From Roseburia hominis (GTDB taxonomy: Bacteria > Bacillota > Clostridia > Lachnospirales > Lachnospiraceae): DNA of 64,000 nt. Position 1 is the first letter of the stretch. Each line of letters opens with the position of its first letter. A model generated the notes under the pieces. It was not told the origin of the DNA and made no database searches. It saw nothing but the letters and a program-made list of their open reading frames with translations. Positions 41,743 through 51,498 of this stretch are shown piece by piece. Position numbers and translations under genes: made by a program. The stretch covers positions 3,844,001-3,908,000 of the forward strand of contig CP159990.1 in NCBI GenBank assembly GCA_040702975.1. Direction: 5' to 3'.

Positions 41743-42882
41743 TTATGCCGTTTTCAGCTTTGTTTTTAAATATTTATACAGCGAATATACCGCATATCCG
41801 ACAAGAATACTGCTGCAGATCCACTCACCCCACTCTGGTATCGTAATCATCAGCTTATTGGCGTGTGCAATGGTATTGGATGTTCTGTCGAAATCCAGCA
41901 CCGGCGAAAACCCCGGCATCAGCAGCTGATTCGTAATCCACCCCACAAAATTGGAAATAGCAACGACCATCGTAAAGTACATGATCATGGCTCTTTTTCC
42001 AATCGTTTTGGTAATCGTCAGAAGTTCCGGGATATTGGTTCCCGCTCCTGCCATCAAAAACGTGATCGCTACGCCCGGAGCCGCTCCGCTTGCCACCAGA
42101 GCAGCGATAAACGGAATATGGCCCACTGCACATACGTACATCAGTCCGGCCACCACCGTAATGCCAAGAAGAGAGATCATGCCCGGATTGCCCAGATAAT
42201 CCTGTACAAACGATTGCGGCACTACTGTAAACAGGAATCCGGCGATTAGCATGCCCGATACGGTATATTTACTGATCGTCACACTCAGCTCCGTCAGCGA
42301 CCAACGAAGCCCACTCTTTACCTTCTCCCAGAAGGTCGGCTCCTCAAATTCAAGCTGAATCATAGTCGGCCCTTCCTCTTCGTCCATCTCCAGGGAAATC
42401 GGCTCTTCCTCTTCTTTTTTATGTATTTTATTGATTCCGATATGCAGTTCATCTCCGGCAAAATGATTAGCCACCACACCAATAATCATAGGAGCAACAA
42501 ACCCGGTAATAATGTAAATAATCGTAATCTCTTTTCCCAAAAGCCCCCACGCCAGAATCACTGCCAGCGGATTGATCATAGGGGTACTGGTCATAAATGC
42601 CAGTGTCGGCCCCAGATACGCTCCGCTATAATACATACTGATTCCCAGCGGAATCGTGCCGCAGCTGCAAATCGGAATAAACATTCCTGATACGGTCGTC
42701 CAGAATACTCCACTGATTCTTTTAGAACCGATTGCCGTCTTCTGAATCTTCTCCGGCTTTAAAAATTCATGCAGCAAGCCGGCCACGACAAAGCTGAATA
42801 TCAGCCATGGCGATGAGCTGTTCAGCATGGACCATGCAGACACGATAATGCTGTATATAAACTCCCATAAATCTGTTATCAT
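41743..42882 (-). CDS. saoE: Permease SaoE (DUF318/ArsP-like efflux transporter)
   Basis: 379 residues with eight to ten membrane helices in two halves joined by an acidic cytoplasmic loop (about 155-180, EEEEPISLEMDEEE). The membrane motif PICSCGTIPL has C72 and C74, as in the SO_0444/ArsP-type permeases; ArsP exports organoarsenicals. A second motif MAGAGTNIPELL is in the other half. Its ATG overlaps the saoT stop by four bases. A role in export of metal or organometal is inference. Confidence 0.88.
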   Translation of the reverse strand: MITDLWEFIYSIIVSAWSMLNSSSPWLIFSFVVAGLLHEFLKPEKIQKTAIGSKRISGVFWTTVSGMFIPICSCGTIPLGISMYYSGAYLGPTLAFMTSTPMINPLAVILAWGLLGKEITIIYIITGFVAPMIIGVVANHFAGDELHIGINKIHKKEEEEPISLEMDEEEGPTMIQLEFEEPTFWEKVKSGLRWSLTELSVTISKYTVSGMLIAGFLFTVVPQSFVQDYLGNPGMISLLGITVVAGLMYVCAVGHIPFIAALVASGAAPGVAITFLMAGAGTNIPELLTITKTIGKRAMIMYFTMVVAISNFVGWITNQLLMPGFSPVLDFDRTSNTIAHANKLMITIPEWGEWICSSILVGYAVYSLYKYLKTKLKTA

Positions 42883-43133
42883 ATTTTAAGTGCCTCCTCA
42901 AATGCCTTTCTTACTGCCGGCTTCGTGAGTTTCGTCACTGCTTTCTTCTCATTGATCACCAACATACTCTTCGTTACCGCGCCATATTTTTTGATATAAT
43001 CAAAATCCTGCCCCGCACGATAAATCCTGACATTTACTCTTCCCTCATACTCTTTTTCCAGGACTTGAACCAAGTCACCAAACACCTCGCATCATGCGCA
43101 TGCGCTGATATATTCAATACACGGTTTCTCCAC
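42879..43133 (-). CDS. saoT: Thioredoxin-like selenoprotein SaoT (UGA at 43092-43094 read as Sec14)
   Basis: 84 residues from a GTG at 43133 that has GGAGG 8 bases upstream. The N-terminus is MEKPCIEYISACA-U-CEVFGDLVQVL, so the redox motif is C12-A-U14-C15, a Sec version of CxxC. The remainder has the thioredoxin-fold order with RAGQDFDYIKKYGAVTKSMLVI. Without read-through only a 68-residue headless frame starting at an internal GTG would be called. A GACTTG / CAAGTC stem with GTT loop starts 15 bases after UGA. First gene of the operon. Confidence 0.9.
43062..43076 (-). promoter_or_regulatory. SECIS-like hairpin of saoT
   Basis: A 6-bp perfect stem with a GTT loop, 15 bases after UGA. Confidence 0.7.
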
Positions 43134-43380
43134 CGCTCACACCTCCATTATCACAAAATCATCTTATAGCACTTGGCGGCCGCATCGCATACTATGCCCG
43201 CAATCCAAATGCCACTCTATTATATCCTTAATTTTCCTAAGTTACTTTATTTATCAAAAAATGTAATATTCTGTCATCCCTTTATTCCTTTGTTCGATAT
43301 TTCTATTCTAATTATTAAAATTTTGTTATTATTTGGCTGTATATAATTATAAGTGAGAGATTCTCAGGGGAGGTGAACTA
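43134..43380. promoter_or_regulatory. Divergent regulatory region between saoT and saoP
   Basis: About 250 AT-rich bases between two divergent starts. A TATAAT at 43342-43347 could be the saoP -10 box, 33 bases before its start; no good -35 box is seen. A LysR gene lies 3' of saoP and may act here. Confidence 0.45.
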
Positions 43381-44202
43381 TTGGGAGAGAATAAACAAGT
43401 TGACCGTATGATACACGCCACCAAGACAAAGGACAGACAGAACTGGCGTAAGATGGGCGGCAAGAATTATAATGTCGGAGCGATGATTTCCATCGTCATC
43501 ATCTGTGTGGTATGGTATTTTGCCGCGCACGCGGTGGGTTCCCCCTTCCTGTTCCCATATTTGGAAGACGTGGCTTACCAGATTTACTATTCACTGACAG
43601 ATATGTATGTGCTGGAGAATCTTGCCATCACCATGCGACGTGTCATAACCGGTTCCTTCTATGCATTTATTATCGGCTTTCCACTTGGAATGATCATGGG
43701 ATATTCGCCGAAGTTTCTTCAGACGATGTCACCCTTTATCAACTCACTCCGCCAGGTTCCGATCATGGCATGGGTGCCGCTTACGATCGTATGGTTCGGT
43801 ATCGGAGATGGGCCTACCATTTTCCTGATTGCATTCAGTGGAATATTTACCATTATTTTGAACACGGTCGCCGGCGTGCAGGATATCAGCAAAGACTTTT
43901 ATAATGCCGCAAGGTCCATGGGAGCAAGTACCTTAAGTCTTATTAAAGACATCGTAATTCCCGGTTCTCTTCCCGGCGTACTTACCGGGGTGCGTCTGGC
44001 GATCGGACTTGGCTGGATGTCCGTTATATGAGCGGAATTCATTGCGACAAGTGCCGGGTTCGGTTACATAATGGTGGAAGCACAGGGAAGACTGGAGACC
44101 GAGAAGGTCATTGCCTACATGGTAATTGCAGGTCTCATCGGATACCTGATCGATGCCATCTTAGTCCTTTGCGAAAGATTACTGCTTAGATGGAAAGAAT
44201 AA
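43381..44202 (+). CDS. saoP: ABC transporter permease SaoP, selenoprotein (UGA at 44029-44031 read as Sec217)
   Basis: 273 residues from a TTG start that has GGAGG 7 bases upstream. It is a SsuC/TauC-type permease: membrane helices, EAA-loop sequence YNAARSMGASTLSLIKDIVIPGSLPG at about 178-203, and then GLGWMSVI-UGA-AEFIATSAGFGYIM. Family members have a small residue directly before the conserved AE, so Sec lies in a membrane helix of an otherwise complete protein. The frame continues 56 residues to TAA and covers the last helices. A GTGCCG / CGG-TTAC stem follows the UGA. Partner of SaoA and SaoB. Confidence 0.85.
44051..44067 (+). promoter_or_regulatory. SECIS-like hairpin of saoP
   Basis: GTG-CCG pairs with CGG-(T)TAC around GGTT with one bulged base; it begins 19 bases after UGA and is the weakest of the five. 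Confidence 0.5.
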
Positions 44203-44249
44203 TACGGACGGAATTACGGCATGGCCACCAGGTTGCTGCCGTCTGAAAA

Positions 44250-44306
44250 AACAGGAGCTTTTCTATATGATTAGTCATTTTTTAGTCATATAGAAAAGCT
44301 CCTGTT
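44250..44306. terminator. Bidirectional terminator between saoP and the LysR gene
   Basis: A perfect 21-bp stem (44250-44270 / 44286-44306) with a 15-base loop, preceded by six As and followed by five Ts. Confidence 0.95.
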
Positions 44307-44332
44307 TTTAATTGCCGGGTATATAATAGAAA

Positions 44333-45241
44333 CTATTTGTATTTTTCCGTACAAAAATCCCGAAGCGCCTGTACCGTATCTGCTGCCGCCTCGCTTAGCT
44401 TTCTGTCCTTATGATACATCAGATAGAACTGGCGTCTGGAACTGACGTTTTTAAAGGAAAAGCCCAGGACCTTCTGTCTGTCCAGCGCCTCCTTTGCCGC
44501 CATCTTACTGATGAACGCAATTCCGCTCCCCGCTTCGACCGCTTTGCGTACCGGCTCGGAAGTCTCGAACTGCGCCGCCACATGCAGAGCAGAAATATCC
44601 AGTTTCAACTCTCTTTCTACATTCTCGTATGCCTTCTTGGTCCCGCTTCCCAATTCCCGGGTAATGAACCATTCTCTCTTTAAACGTTCCACCGGAAATG
44701 AACCTTGCAGGTTTCTGTATTTTGCGGTATTCGGCGTGATCAGAATGATCTCATCCTCAAACAAGATCTCAGAATGAATCTTCTCACTTCCACTGGAAAG
44801 CCCCCCAATCCCGATCTCCACATCATAGTTCAGAATCTTCTGCAGGACAGATCCGCTATCTCTCTCCACAATCCGAAATATCACATCTGCATTCCTTGCT
44901 TTCATATAAGGAAGAAACTGCGGAAACATATAACCGCCCGGAACAGAAGACAAAGCCACAAGAACTGTTCTTTCTGCCTCATTTCCGCTATTACTAAGCT
45001 TTTCCAATGCCTTATTTTCCGTCTCCAATAGCTGCAATGCATATGGGTAGAACACCCGCCCCTCCTCCGAAAGGATCACATCCTTCGTGGACCGCACCAA
45101 AAGCTGCACTCCAAGCTCTGCTTCCAACTGTTTGATGTGGGTACTGATCGTAGGCTGCGACAAATACAGATATTTCGCCGCCAGTGAAAAACTTTTATAA
45201 TTAACTACTCCAATAAAACTTCTTACGTACTCTAATCTCAT
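44333..45241 (-). CDS. LysR family transcriptional regulator
   Basis: 302 residues. The N-terminal winged helix reads FSLAAKYLYLSQPTISTHIKQLEAELGVQLLVRS, with the usual effector domain behind. I choose ATG at 45241 (MRLEYVRSF) by family fit; ribosome sites are weak and the frame starts 14 codons earlier. It is divergent from the Cys-Cys binding protein gene at 45507 and convergent with saoP, so it may control either. Confidence 0.88.
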   Translation of the reverse strand: MRLEYVRSFIGVVNYKSFSLAAKYLYLSQPTISTHIKQLEAELGVQLLVRSTKDVILSEEGRVFYPYALQLLETENKALEKLSNSGNEAERTVLVALSSVPGGYMFPQFLPYMKARNADVIFRIVERDSGSVLQKILNYDVEIGIGGLSSGSEKIHSEILFEDEIILITPNTAKYRNLQGSFPVERLKREWFITRELGSGTKKAYENVERELKLDISALHVAAQFETSEPVRKAVEAGSGIAFISKMAAKEALDRQKVLGFSFKNVSSRRQFYLMYHKDRKLSEAAADTVQALRDFCTEKYK

Positions 45242-45506
45242 ATACTTTTTCTCAACTATCCTTTTATTGCATCTGTAACACATTTCTTACTCTGCATTTC
45301 ATACAAGCCACAACATGATTCTCTGATTTTATTATAATTTGTTAATAATTTTAAGTCTAATCGAAAAATATGATATCTCTCTTGCTTTTATTTAAATTAG
45401 TAATATATTTTATTGACTCTTTTTATTTGCACGTGTATCTGCTATTATAATTTTACAAATATTAACAAATATTAATTTTTACTTTTTCAAACAAAGGAGG
45501 ACAATT

Positions 45507-46793
45507 ATGAAAAAGAGATTAATTGCCGTGGCTCTGGTTGGTGCCCTGCTATGCTCTCTTCTTACTGCTTGTCATAACAGTAAAGAAAATGCTCATACGG
45601 TAGATGTGGAAGCTACTGATTTCGACCCGAAAGAAGCCGTGGCCGACTACGAATTCGGTGAACTAAGTGATGCGGAAAAGAATCATGTAATCGAAATGGG
45701 CTATTACAACTGTGACCACATGTGCTGTTCCATTATCGGAGAGAAATCAGGTATCTATGAGGCTCTCGGTCTTAATGTAAACCTCACCAAATCCGGTGAG
45801 ACTGTAAACGCTCTGATCAGTGGCGCCATGGACGTTGGATATATCTTCTTCAGCAAGAACCTGATGGCAGATACTTCCCCGGTATTCCAGGCAGCCGCTA
45901 ACCACCTGGGTGGTTCCCGTTATCTTGTAGTAAGTAATGATATTGATATTAATGATCCCAAATCCATCGAGGGAAAGACAATTGCCATGACCGCAGAACC
46001 AGAAATCAATCCAGAGTGGAGAAAGTGGTCTGAAGAATACGGTTTTTCTTACAATGCCGCTGACTACAACATCGTTACCATGGGACAAAAGGATGCTATG
46101 TTTGCATTAAAAGCAGGACAGATCGATGCTTTTACCTGTTGCGACCCTTATGCATCTCAGGCTGAATTTGAAGGATTTGGAAAGATTATGTGTATCAGTT
46201 GGGGCGCAAACCTGGACGAAGGCGAGCTTCTTACGGAGGAAAATGCAGGAACCTGTTGTAGTTATGCTATGTCCGTTGCATTCAGAGAACAGTATCCGGA
46301 ACTTGCAAAACGTCTAATCTACGCACACATGCTCTCTGTGAAATACTTATACGAGCATCCGTACAATGCAGCTATGATGTTTGCTGACGGATTCGAGGTT
46401 GATCCATATGTAGGTCTTCGTACCGTATATATGAAGACGGTTGCGGAGGGTCGTACCATTACCTGGCAGTGGTCTGAGCAGACCATGCAAAATGATGAAG
46501 ATTTTTCAACCCAGTGGACAAACCCCTCTGTACCAGAAGAAGATATTATTTATGTGGCAGATTCTAAGAAATCTCTGGAGCTTTCCAATGAGATTTTCAA
46601 GGAAGCGGGTATTCCTGATTTTAACGAATTTATCAAAGAGTCTGTAGATGACACTTTCCCGCTTGGCATGACTTTCGAGGATTGGTATAATACTGCCAAG
46701 ACAATCGATAGTATCTCTGACGAAGATGCCATTGATATCACCAAAACGGCTACACCATATTTGAATGAAAATCTGGAAGAGAAAGACAAATAG
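45507..46793 (+). CDS. Substrate-binding lipoprotein with three Cys-Cys pairs (NMT1/NrtA type)
   Basis: 428 residues. A lipoprotein signal ends SLLTAC (Cys22). The binding fold has DVGYIFFSKNLMADTSPVF and AGQIDAFTCCDPYASQA. Vicinal cysteines occur at 83-84, 221-222 and 260-261, with further Cys at 79 and 239. That is exceptional for this family and points to a soft-metal or organometal ligand. It fits the same NrtA-type permease family as SaoP. A perfect terminator follows. It may be a second binding protein for SaoPA; inference. Confidence 0.85.
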   Translation: MKKRLIAVALVGALLCSLLTACHNSKENAHTVDVEATDFDPKEAVADYEFGELSDAEKNHVIEMGYYNCDHMCCSIIGEKSGIYEALGLNVNLTKSGETVNALISGAMDVGYIFFSKNLMADTSPVFQAAANHLGGSRYLVVSNDIDINDPKSIEGKTIAMTAEPEINPEWRKWSEEYGFSYNAADYNIVTMGQKDAMFALKAGQIDAFTCCDPYASQAEFEGFGKIMCISWGANLDEGELLTEENAGTCCSYAMSVAFREQYPELAKRLIYAHMLSVKYLYEHPYNAAMMFADGFEVDPYVGLRTVYMKTVAEGRTITWQWSEQTMQNDEDFSTQWTNPSVPEEDIIYVADSKKSLELSNEIFKEAGIPDFNEFIKESVDDTFPLGMTFEDWYNTAKTIDSISDEDAIDITKTATPYLNENLEEKDK

Positions 46794-46805
46794 GCTATTT
46801 TCAAA

Positions 46806-46840
46806 GAAGACCTGCGGTACCTGGTATCCCGCAGGTCTTC
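46806..46840. terminator. Terminator after the Cys-Cys binding protein
   Basis: A 12-bp stem GAAGACCTGCGG / CCGCAGGTCTTC with an 11-base loop, active in either direction; it also ends the molybdopterin pseudogene. Confidence 0.75.
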
Positions 46841-46897
46841 TAAATTGCAGAAAAACGTTCTTGCTAAAGTCTAATCCCGGATTCAACCGGACAACAC

Positions 46898-48217
46898 TCA
46901 ATCCTTTATCTTCGTCACTTTACATGGCACCGACTTATGTGTCAAAAATCCGGTCAACGGATCTGCATATTTCATACTGCAAATCGCATTTACATTGTGA
47001 TTCTTCCAATCACCTACCATATAGGAGCCTCCAGCCCCCGCGGCAACATGGATACTTCCTTTTGCCATTGGACAGACTCTCACATAGAACTCCCCTTTGC
47101 CAAATGCAGGTCTCAAGCTCTGTCAGATCCCCGTCTGCAACACCGTACTCACTTTCTTTCAGTGCTTCTGCCATCTTTTCATTGCCGCCACACATCCAAA
47201 GAAGTAGTTCTTCGTCATTCCCAGGATATTTATCACCGAATCCCATCTTTTCAGCAATCGCCTGGAAAATAAAAATATCGGTTCTTGCTTCTCCCACCGG
47301 TTCGATGATACGTCTGCGCAGACACATACCACCGGGGACAGAAATCGGTGACTCGTCTTCATAATATGTGGTAGACGGAAGAATCACATCTGTATACTTC
47401 GCGTCCTCTGACATAAATCGTTCCAATACTACCAGGCAGTCCAATTTCTTATAGATCTTTTCCCACAATTTCTGATCCGGATAGGTCAGAATCGGAGACG
47501 CTGCGCACACGATCATACCACGCACCGGATATGGATCGTCCTCCAATACGGCCTCCGGGATTCTGCAAAATTGACCACTGCCCGTCAGACGGCTAAATAA
47601 CGGGAATTCTTTTGCGCCGACTGCCTGCTCTACTGCTGCCATCGGCATGAGCGGAACTGTTGGATTCTTTTCCGTCATGATGCAGATACCACCCGGTACA
47701 TCCACTTTCCCGGTTATGGCAAACAGCGTCTGAATCGCTCTGTTATTCTGAAGACCGCTGAGCTGATATTCCAGACCTGTATAGGAAATCAAAGAAATCT
47801 TCGTGGTACTGTAGAAAATATCTACGATTTCATGAATCATTTCTACGGAAATACCACAGTATCCTGACATCTCTTCCACTGTAACCGTCTTTAAATATTC
47901 TGCAAATTCATCAAAGCCCTTAGTATAGTTTTCCACGAATTCTTTATCGTATCTTTCTTCTTCAACAATAATCTTAAGCATCGCAATAGCAAGCGCCCCG
48001 TCTGCACCCGGAAAAACCGGAACCCACAGATCTGCCATGCCTTCCCCTCTGGGATCGATCACCACGATTCTGGTGCCTCGCGCCTTGGCCTCTTCCACCG
48101 CTTTGAGTGCTGTAAGCAATCTTTATCAGGCTCCACCTTTACAATCTTTCCCTCTTCTATTGTAGCAATGACCCGGCATTTATCCGGGCAAATACCACAA
48201 AACCCTTTTTTCTTCAT
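46898..48217 (-). pseudogene. Molybdopterin oxidoreductase, decayed by internal deletion and frameshift
   Basis: The N-terminus MKKKGFCGICPDKCRVIATIEEG is the [4Fe-4S] start of a DMSO-reductase-family enzyme. After EPDKDC the frame changes and homology resumes at LTALKAVEEAKARGTRIVVIDPR, so some 100 or more residues, including the fourth cluster Cys and part of the cofactor site, are missing. The middle part runs intact to about 47120, where a second frameshift separates the cofactor-binding C-terminus (RPAFGKGEFYVRVC to KVTKIKD, ending at 46898). The enzyme cannot be functional as written. Confidence 0.85.
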
Positions 48218-48259
48218 CTTTATATCCATTCCTTTCGCGCTGCTCAAGGCACAAAACGT

Positions 48260-49800
48260 GATGAAAAAACGTTGGACTCTCGCAGCTTTCTTTTTATAAT
48301 AGTTTCCATAGGGATACTCAGTACACTACAAATCACGGGGAGGTGAGTGGGCTGTCCGAACTATTGGGTGACCGTATTTTTATATGTGTAGAATGCTTTT
48401 TCAAGTACAAATAAGTGTGCCTCGAGCACGTAACCTTATCTTTGTTAAAACAACTCTCGTTTTAATCCTAAGCATTCAGTCAATGCTGTTTACTCCCTAT
48501 AATTCTATCGAACCTATGGTTCTGAAAGGTGGCCCTATGGCTTTAAAAATTGTGTATCAAATTTGTTGTGGTATCGATGTTCACAAGACTTTTGTTGTTG
48601 CCTGTATCGCTTCCACTAACAAACAAGGTGTTACCACCTACAAGCGCCATCGTTTCTCAACCTTCACACAAGGGTTGAAGGAATTGTTACAGTGGCTGCT
48701 TGACAATCATTGTAAGGATGTCTGCATGGAATCTACTGGCAAATACTGGATTCCAGTTTACAATGTGCTCGAAAAAAGCTGTACAATTGTACTTGCTCAT
48801 CCCAAATATGTTAAGGCTATCCGTGGTAAAAAAACTGACAAGAAAGACGCAAAATGGATTGCTGACCTCTTCAAGCATGATCTTGTTGCCGGTAGCTTCA
48901 TTCCCTCTGTTGATATCAGACAACTTCGTGACCTGATGCGCTATCGTTTCAAACTGACCTGCTTTATGTCCAGTGAGAAGAACCGTTTTCAAAACTGTCT
49001 CACGGTCTCCAACATTCAGTTGGCTTCCGTTGTCTCGGACACTTTTGGTAAAAGTTCACAACGAATTCTGGATAAGATTCTTGAAAATCCTGAAGATACT
49101 TCTTTTGATATTGGACCTTTAATTCATGGCTCCATGAAGAAAAAGCTTCCTGAACTGGAGCTCGCCATTGATGGTTTTATCACACCGGAACAGGCTGGTA
49201 AATTAAAGATCATCAAAAAGCATTTTGAAGATTTGGAATCCCGGAAAGCAGAGCTAGAAGAACTGATTCTTGCGCTCGCCAGTCCCTATCAGCAAGAACT
49301 CGACCTAATCCTAACCGCTCCATCATTCAAAAATAAATTTACCGCTATCGGAATCATTTCTGAAATCGGCGTGAATATGGAGGCTTTTCCTTCGGCGAAA
49401 CACTTATGCTCATGGGCTGGACTTACGCCGACCAACAATGAAAGTGCAGGGAAGAAAAAATCTGTCCGGGTTTCCAAAGCCGGATGCTATATCAAACCAC
49501 TTTTGGTTCAATGTGCCAACTCTGTGGTTAAAAGTGAAAAGCACCCTGAAATCCGCAACCGCTATCTTCGTTTAAGAAAGCGCCGCGGCCACAAGAAAGC
49601 AATCATTGCAATAGCAAGAATGCTTCTAACAGCATTATACAACATGCTGAAAAATAAGGAACCCTATAATGCACAACTTTACCGAAAAAGTGATGTTCTT
49701 CCTGTCAATCGTGAAATTACAATTGAACAGGCAATTTTAATGGCTCAGTTTCATGGTTATAAAATCAAGTCAGTTGCTGAATAAACCTTAACTTTGCTAC
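48260..49800 (+). mobile_element. IS110 family insertion sequence (ends not defined)
   Basis: The transposase gene below lies between the decayed oxidoreductase and the sensor kinase stop, only 20 bases from the latter. IS110 elements lack clear terminal inverted repeats, so limits are approximate. About 280 bases of noncoding sequence precede the gene and may include the left end. Confidence 0.6.
48537..49784 (+). CDS. IS110 family transposase
   Basis: 415 residues from ATG at 48537, preceded by AAAGGTGG. The N-terminal DEDD domain shows CGIDVHK (D14), CMESTGKYW (E65) and KTDKKDAKWIADL; the C-terminal Transposase_20 domain has FTAIGIISEIGVNMEAFPSAKHLCSWAGLTP and NESAGKKKS. The gene appears intact. 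The frame is open 51 codons upstream without family similarity. Confidence 0.93.
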   Translation: MALKIVYQICCGIDVHKTFVVACIASTNKQGVTTYKRHRFSTFTQGLKELLQWLLDNHCKDVCMESTGKYWIPVYNVLEKSCTIVLAHPKYVKAIRGKKTDKKDAKWIADLFKHDLVAGSFIPSVDIRQLRDLMRYRFKLTCFMSSEKNRFQNCLTVSNIQLASVVSDTFGKSSQRILDKILENPEDTSFDIGPLIHGSMKKKLPELELAIDGFITPEQAGKLKIIKKHFEDLESRKAELEELILALASPYQQELDLILTAPSFKNKFTAIGIISEIGVNMEAFPSAKHLCSWAGLTPTNNESAGKKKSVRVSKAGCYIKPLLVQCANSVVKSEKHPEIRNRYLRLRKRRGHKKAIIAIARMLLTALYNMLKNKEPYNAQLYRKSDVLPVNREITIEQAILMAQFHGYKIKSVAE

Positions 49801-49804
49801 ATAT

Positions 49805-51451
49805 TCACTTCTTTTCCTCCTCTTCACCAGGCTGCACCACTCTCGGAAAATCTAAGATAAATGTTGTCCCTTTTCCTTCTTTCGTCTTCACACGAATCTG
49901 GCCGCCATGTTCTTCCGTCAGTCTTCTCACCACAGTAAGCCCGATACCGGTACCCTCGCCTGCTCCCTTCGTAGTGAAGAAGGGCTGAAATACCTGGCGC
50001 TGGATTTCCGGAGCAATGCCGGTTCCGGTATCCTCCACTACCAGGCGCACATTTTTCTCGTCATCTACACTAAGCCCAAACTGTATCCGAAGTGTTCCCC
50101 CTTCCTTCATCGCATGGAATGCATTCGTCGCAAGATTCAATATGATCTGATTTAAGGCACCTACCTGTCCATGGATATAATAAGGTGTTCTACAAATATT
50201 TTCCTTAAGCTTAATCTGATCGGGAAGCAGTTTTTTTACCATATTTACAGCTTCGTTCACCGCATAGGTCGCATCATAGTCCGTCAAGACCTTCTCTGCC
50301 TTGCCCTGGCGGCTGTAACTTAGCAGCTGCCGGGCAAGCTCCTCGCAGCGCGAGGCAGCGCTTTTCAGCTCCGCCACCTCTTCAGGCATCTCCTCACAGA
50401 CCACCTCGTTTTCTTCCAGTAAATCGGCATATAGCACGATCGGAGTCATCAGATTGTTAAATTCATGCGCAATAGACCCGGTAAGTACACTCATGGTCTT
50501 GGAATGATTATATTTCTCCATCAAGCCTTCCTGCTTTTTCATGGTCTCGTTCAACGTCTTTTCATGCTGCAATTCTTTTACCAGCAGCACTTCCTTCTTC
50601 TGGTGCTCAGTGATTTTATAAAGAAGCACGATCGTCCAGATCAACACTGCCATTCCCAACAGGCAAAAATAAAGTGCGATCTGATCGATTGGACGAATCA
50701 CGTTGTCATAATCCTCAATGATGTAAAGAGAAAACTCTTCCTCCCCGACCTTGAACGTCTCATACGCAATCAGTTTCCGCGTTCTGCTCGGCGTGCCGCC
50801 TTTTGCTTCATATACCCATTCGATCGTACACCCGTTTCCCGTCGTATGGGAAAGCGAAAGCCCTGTATCTTCATAGTCGCTTGGCATAATAATCGCGCCG
50901 TCCGTGCCCTTGACAATACAGTATCTGTTGTCTTCAAGCTGCAGGCCGGAAAGCGCCTGTTCGCCGGCATAGATCTCGTCCAGATTCAGTTCTACCTGTA
51001 CGTACCCCAGAATACTTCCATTTACTCCGACCGTCTTCGTCATATACAGAATGTAATATCCTTCCTTGGACTGCCTGACAGGGCCAGCGATCACTTCTCC
51101 CGGATTCCATGCTGCCATCCTGCAGACCTCCTTCTCCCACTCCTCAAGGGAATCATCCTGCGACATAGGGATGTATTTTCCCTTTTCTCTTAGCCGTATC
51201 AGACCGGTTTCAATATCCTCTTCTTCCTTCATATCACCGGAAAAAACTGCATAAATCACATTCCCCTTTGCTTCCAGACTTGCCTTTAAGCTCTGGGCAT
51301 TTACTTTGGCCAGGCTTTTCAGACTCTTCTGCTCATTCACAACAATCGTACTGCGCACATTGCGATAACAAAAAACGGCAATCGCCAGAAAAAACGCAAC
51401 TCCAATCATCATGATGATGATCTGCTTTTTTAGTACCTTTTTCTTTTCCAT
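49805..51451 (-). CDS. Sensor histidine kinase
   Basis: 548 residues. Membrane helices at about 10-28 and 258-278 enclose an extracytoplasmic Cache-like sensor. The phospho-acceptor is H329 in SIAHEFNN; the ATP-binding HATPase domain shows NLATNAFHAM, DTGTGIAPE and GTGIGLTVV. HEFNN-type kinases are less common in Clostridia. The ATG at 51451 follows TGAGG. It is divergent from the response regulator at 51582, so the two form one system. Signal unknown. Confidence 0.9.
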   Translation of the reverse strand: MEKKKVLKKQIIIMMIGVAFFLAIAVFCYRNVRSTIVVNEQKSLKSLAKVNAQSLKASLEAKGNVIYAVFSGDMKEEEDIETGLIRLREKGKYIPMSQDDSLEEWEKEVCRMAAWNPGEVIAGPVRQSKEGYYILYMTKTVGVNGSILGYVQVELNLDEIYAGEQALSGLQLEDNRYCIVKGTDGAIIMPSDYEDTGLSLSHTTGNGCTIEWVYEAKGGTPSRTRKLIAYETFKVGEEEFSLYIIEDYDNVIRPIDQIALYFCLLGMAVLIWTIVLLYKITEHQKKEVLLVKELQHEKTLNETMKKQEGLMEKYNHSKTMSVLTGSIAHEFNNLMTPIVLYADLLEENEVVCEEMPEEVAELKSAASRCEELARQLLSYSRQGKAEKVLTDYDATYAVNEAVNMVKKLLPDQIKLKENICRTPYYIHGQVGALNQIILNLATNAFHAMKEGGTLRIQFGLSVDDEKNVRLVVEDTGTGIAPEIQRQVFQPFFTTKGAGEGTGIGLTVVRRLTEEHGGQIRVKTKEGKGTTFILDFPRVVQPGEEEEKK

Positions 51452-51469
51452 AAAAAACCTCAATAGTAT

Positions 51470-51498
51470 TTGACTTTAAAAATGTCGAAAGCTATAAT
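51470..51498 (+). promoter_or_regulatory. Promoter of the response regulator gene
   Basis: TTGACT (51470-51475), 17 bases, TATAAT (51493-51498), 84 bases before the start. Confidence 0.75.

Noticed and set aside
43381..44202. saoP as a pseudogene with a nonsense codon
   Set aside because: Four other genes of the same functional set also have a single in-frame UGA at a cysteine-type site, and the sequence after the UGA is fully conserved to a normal stop.
48384..48536. 51-codon extension of the IS110 transposase
   Set aside because: Family proteins begin near the MALKIVYQ start, and AAAGGTGG supports it.
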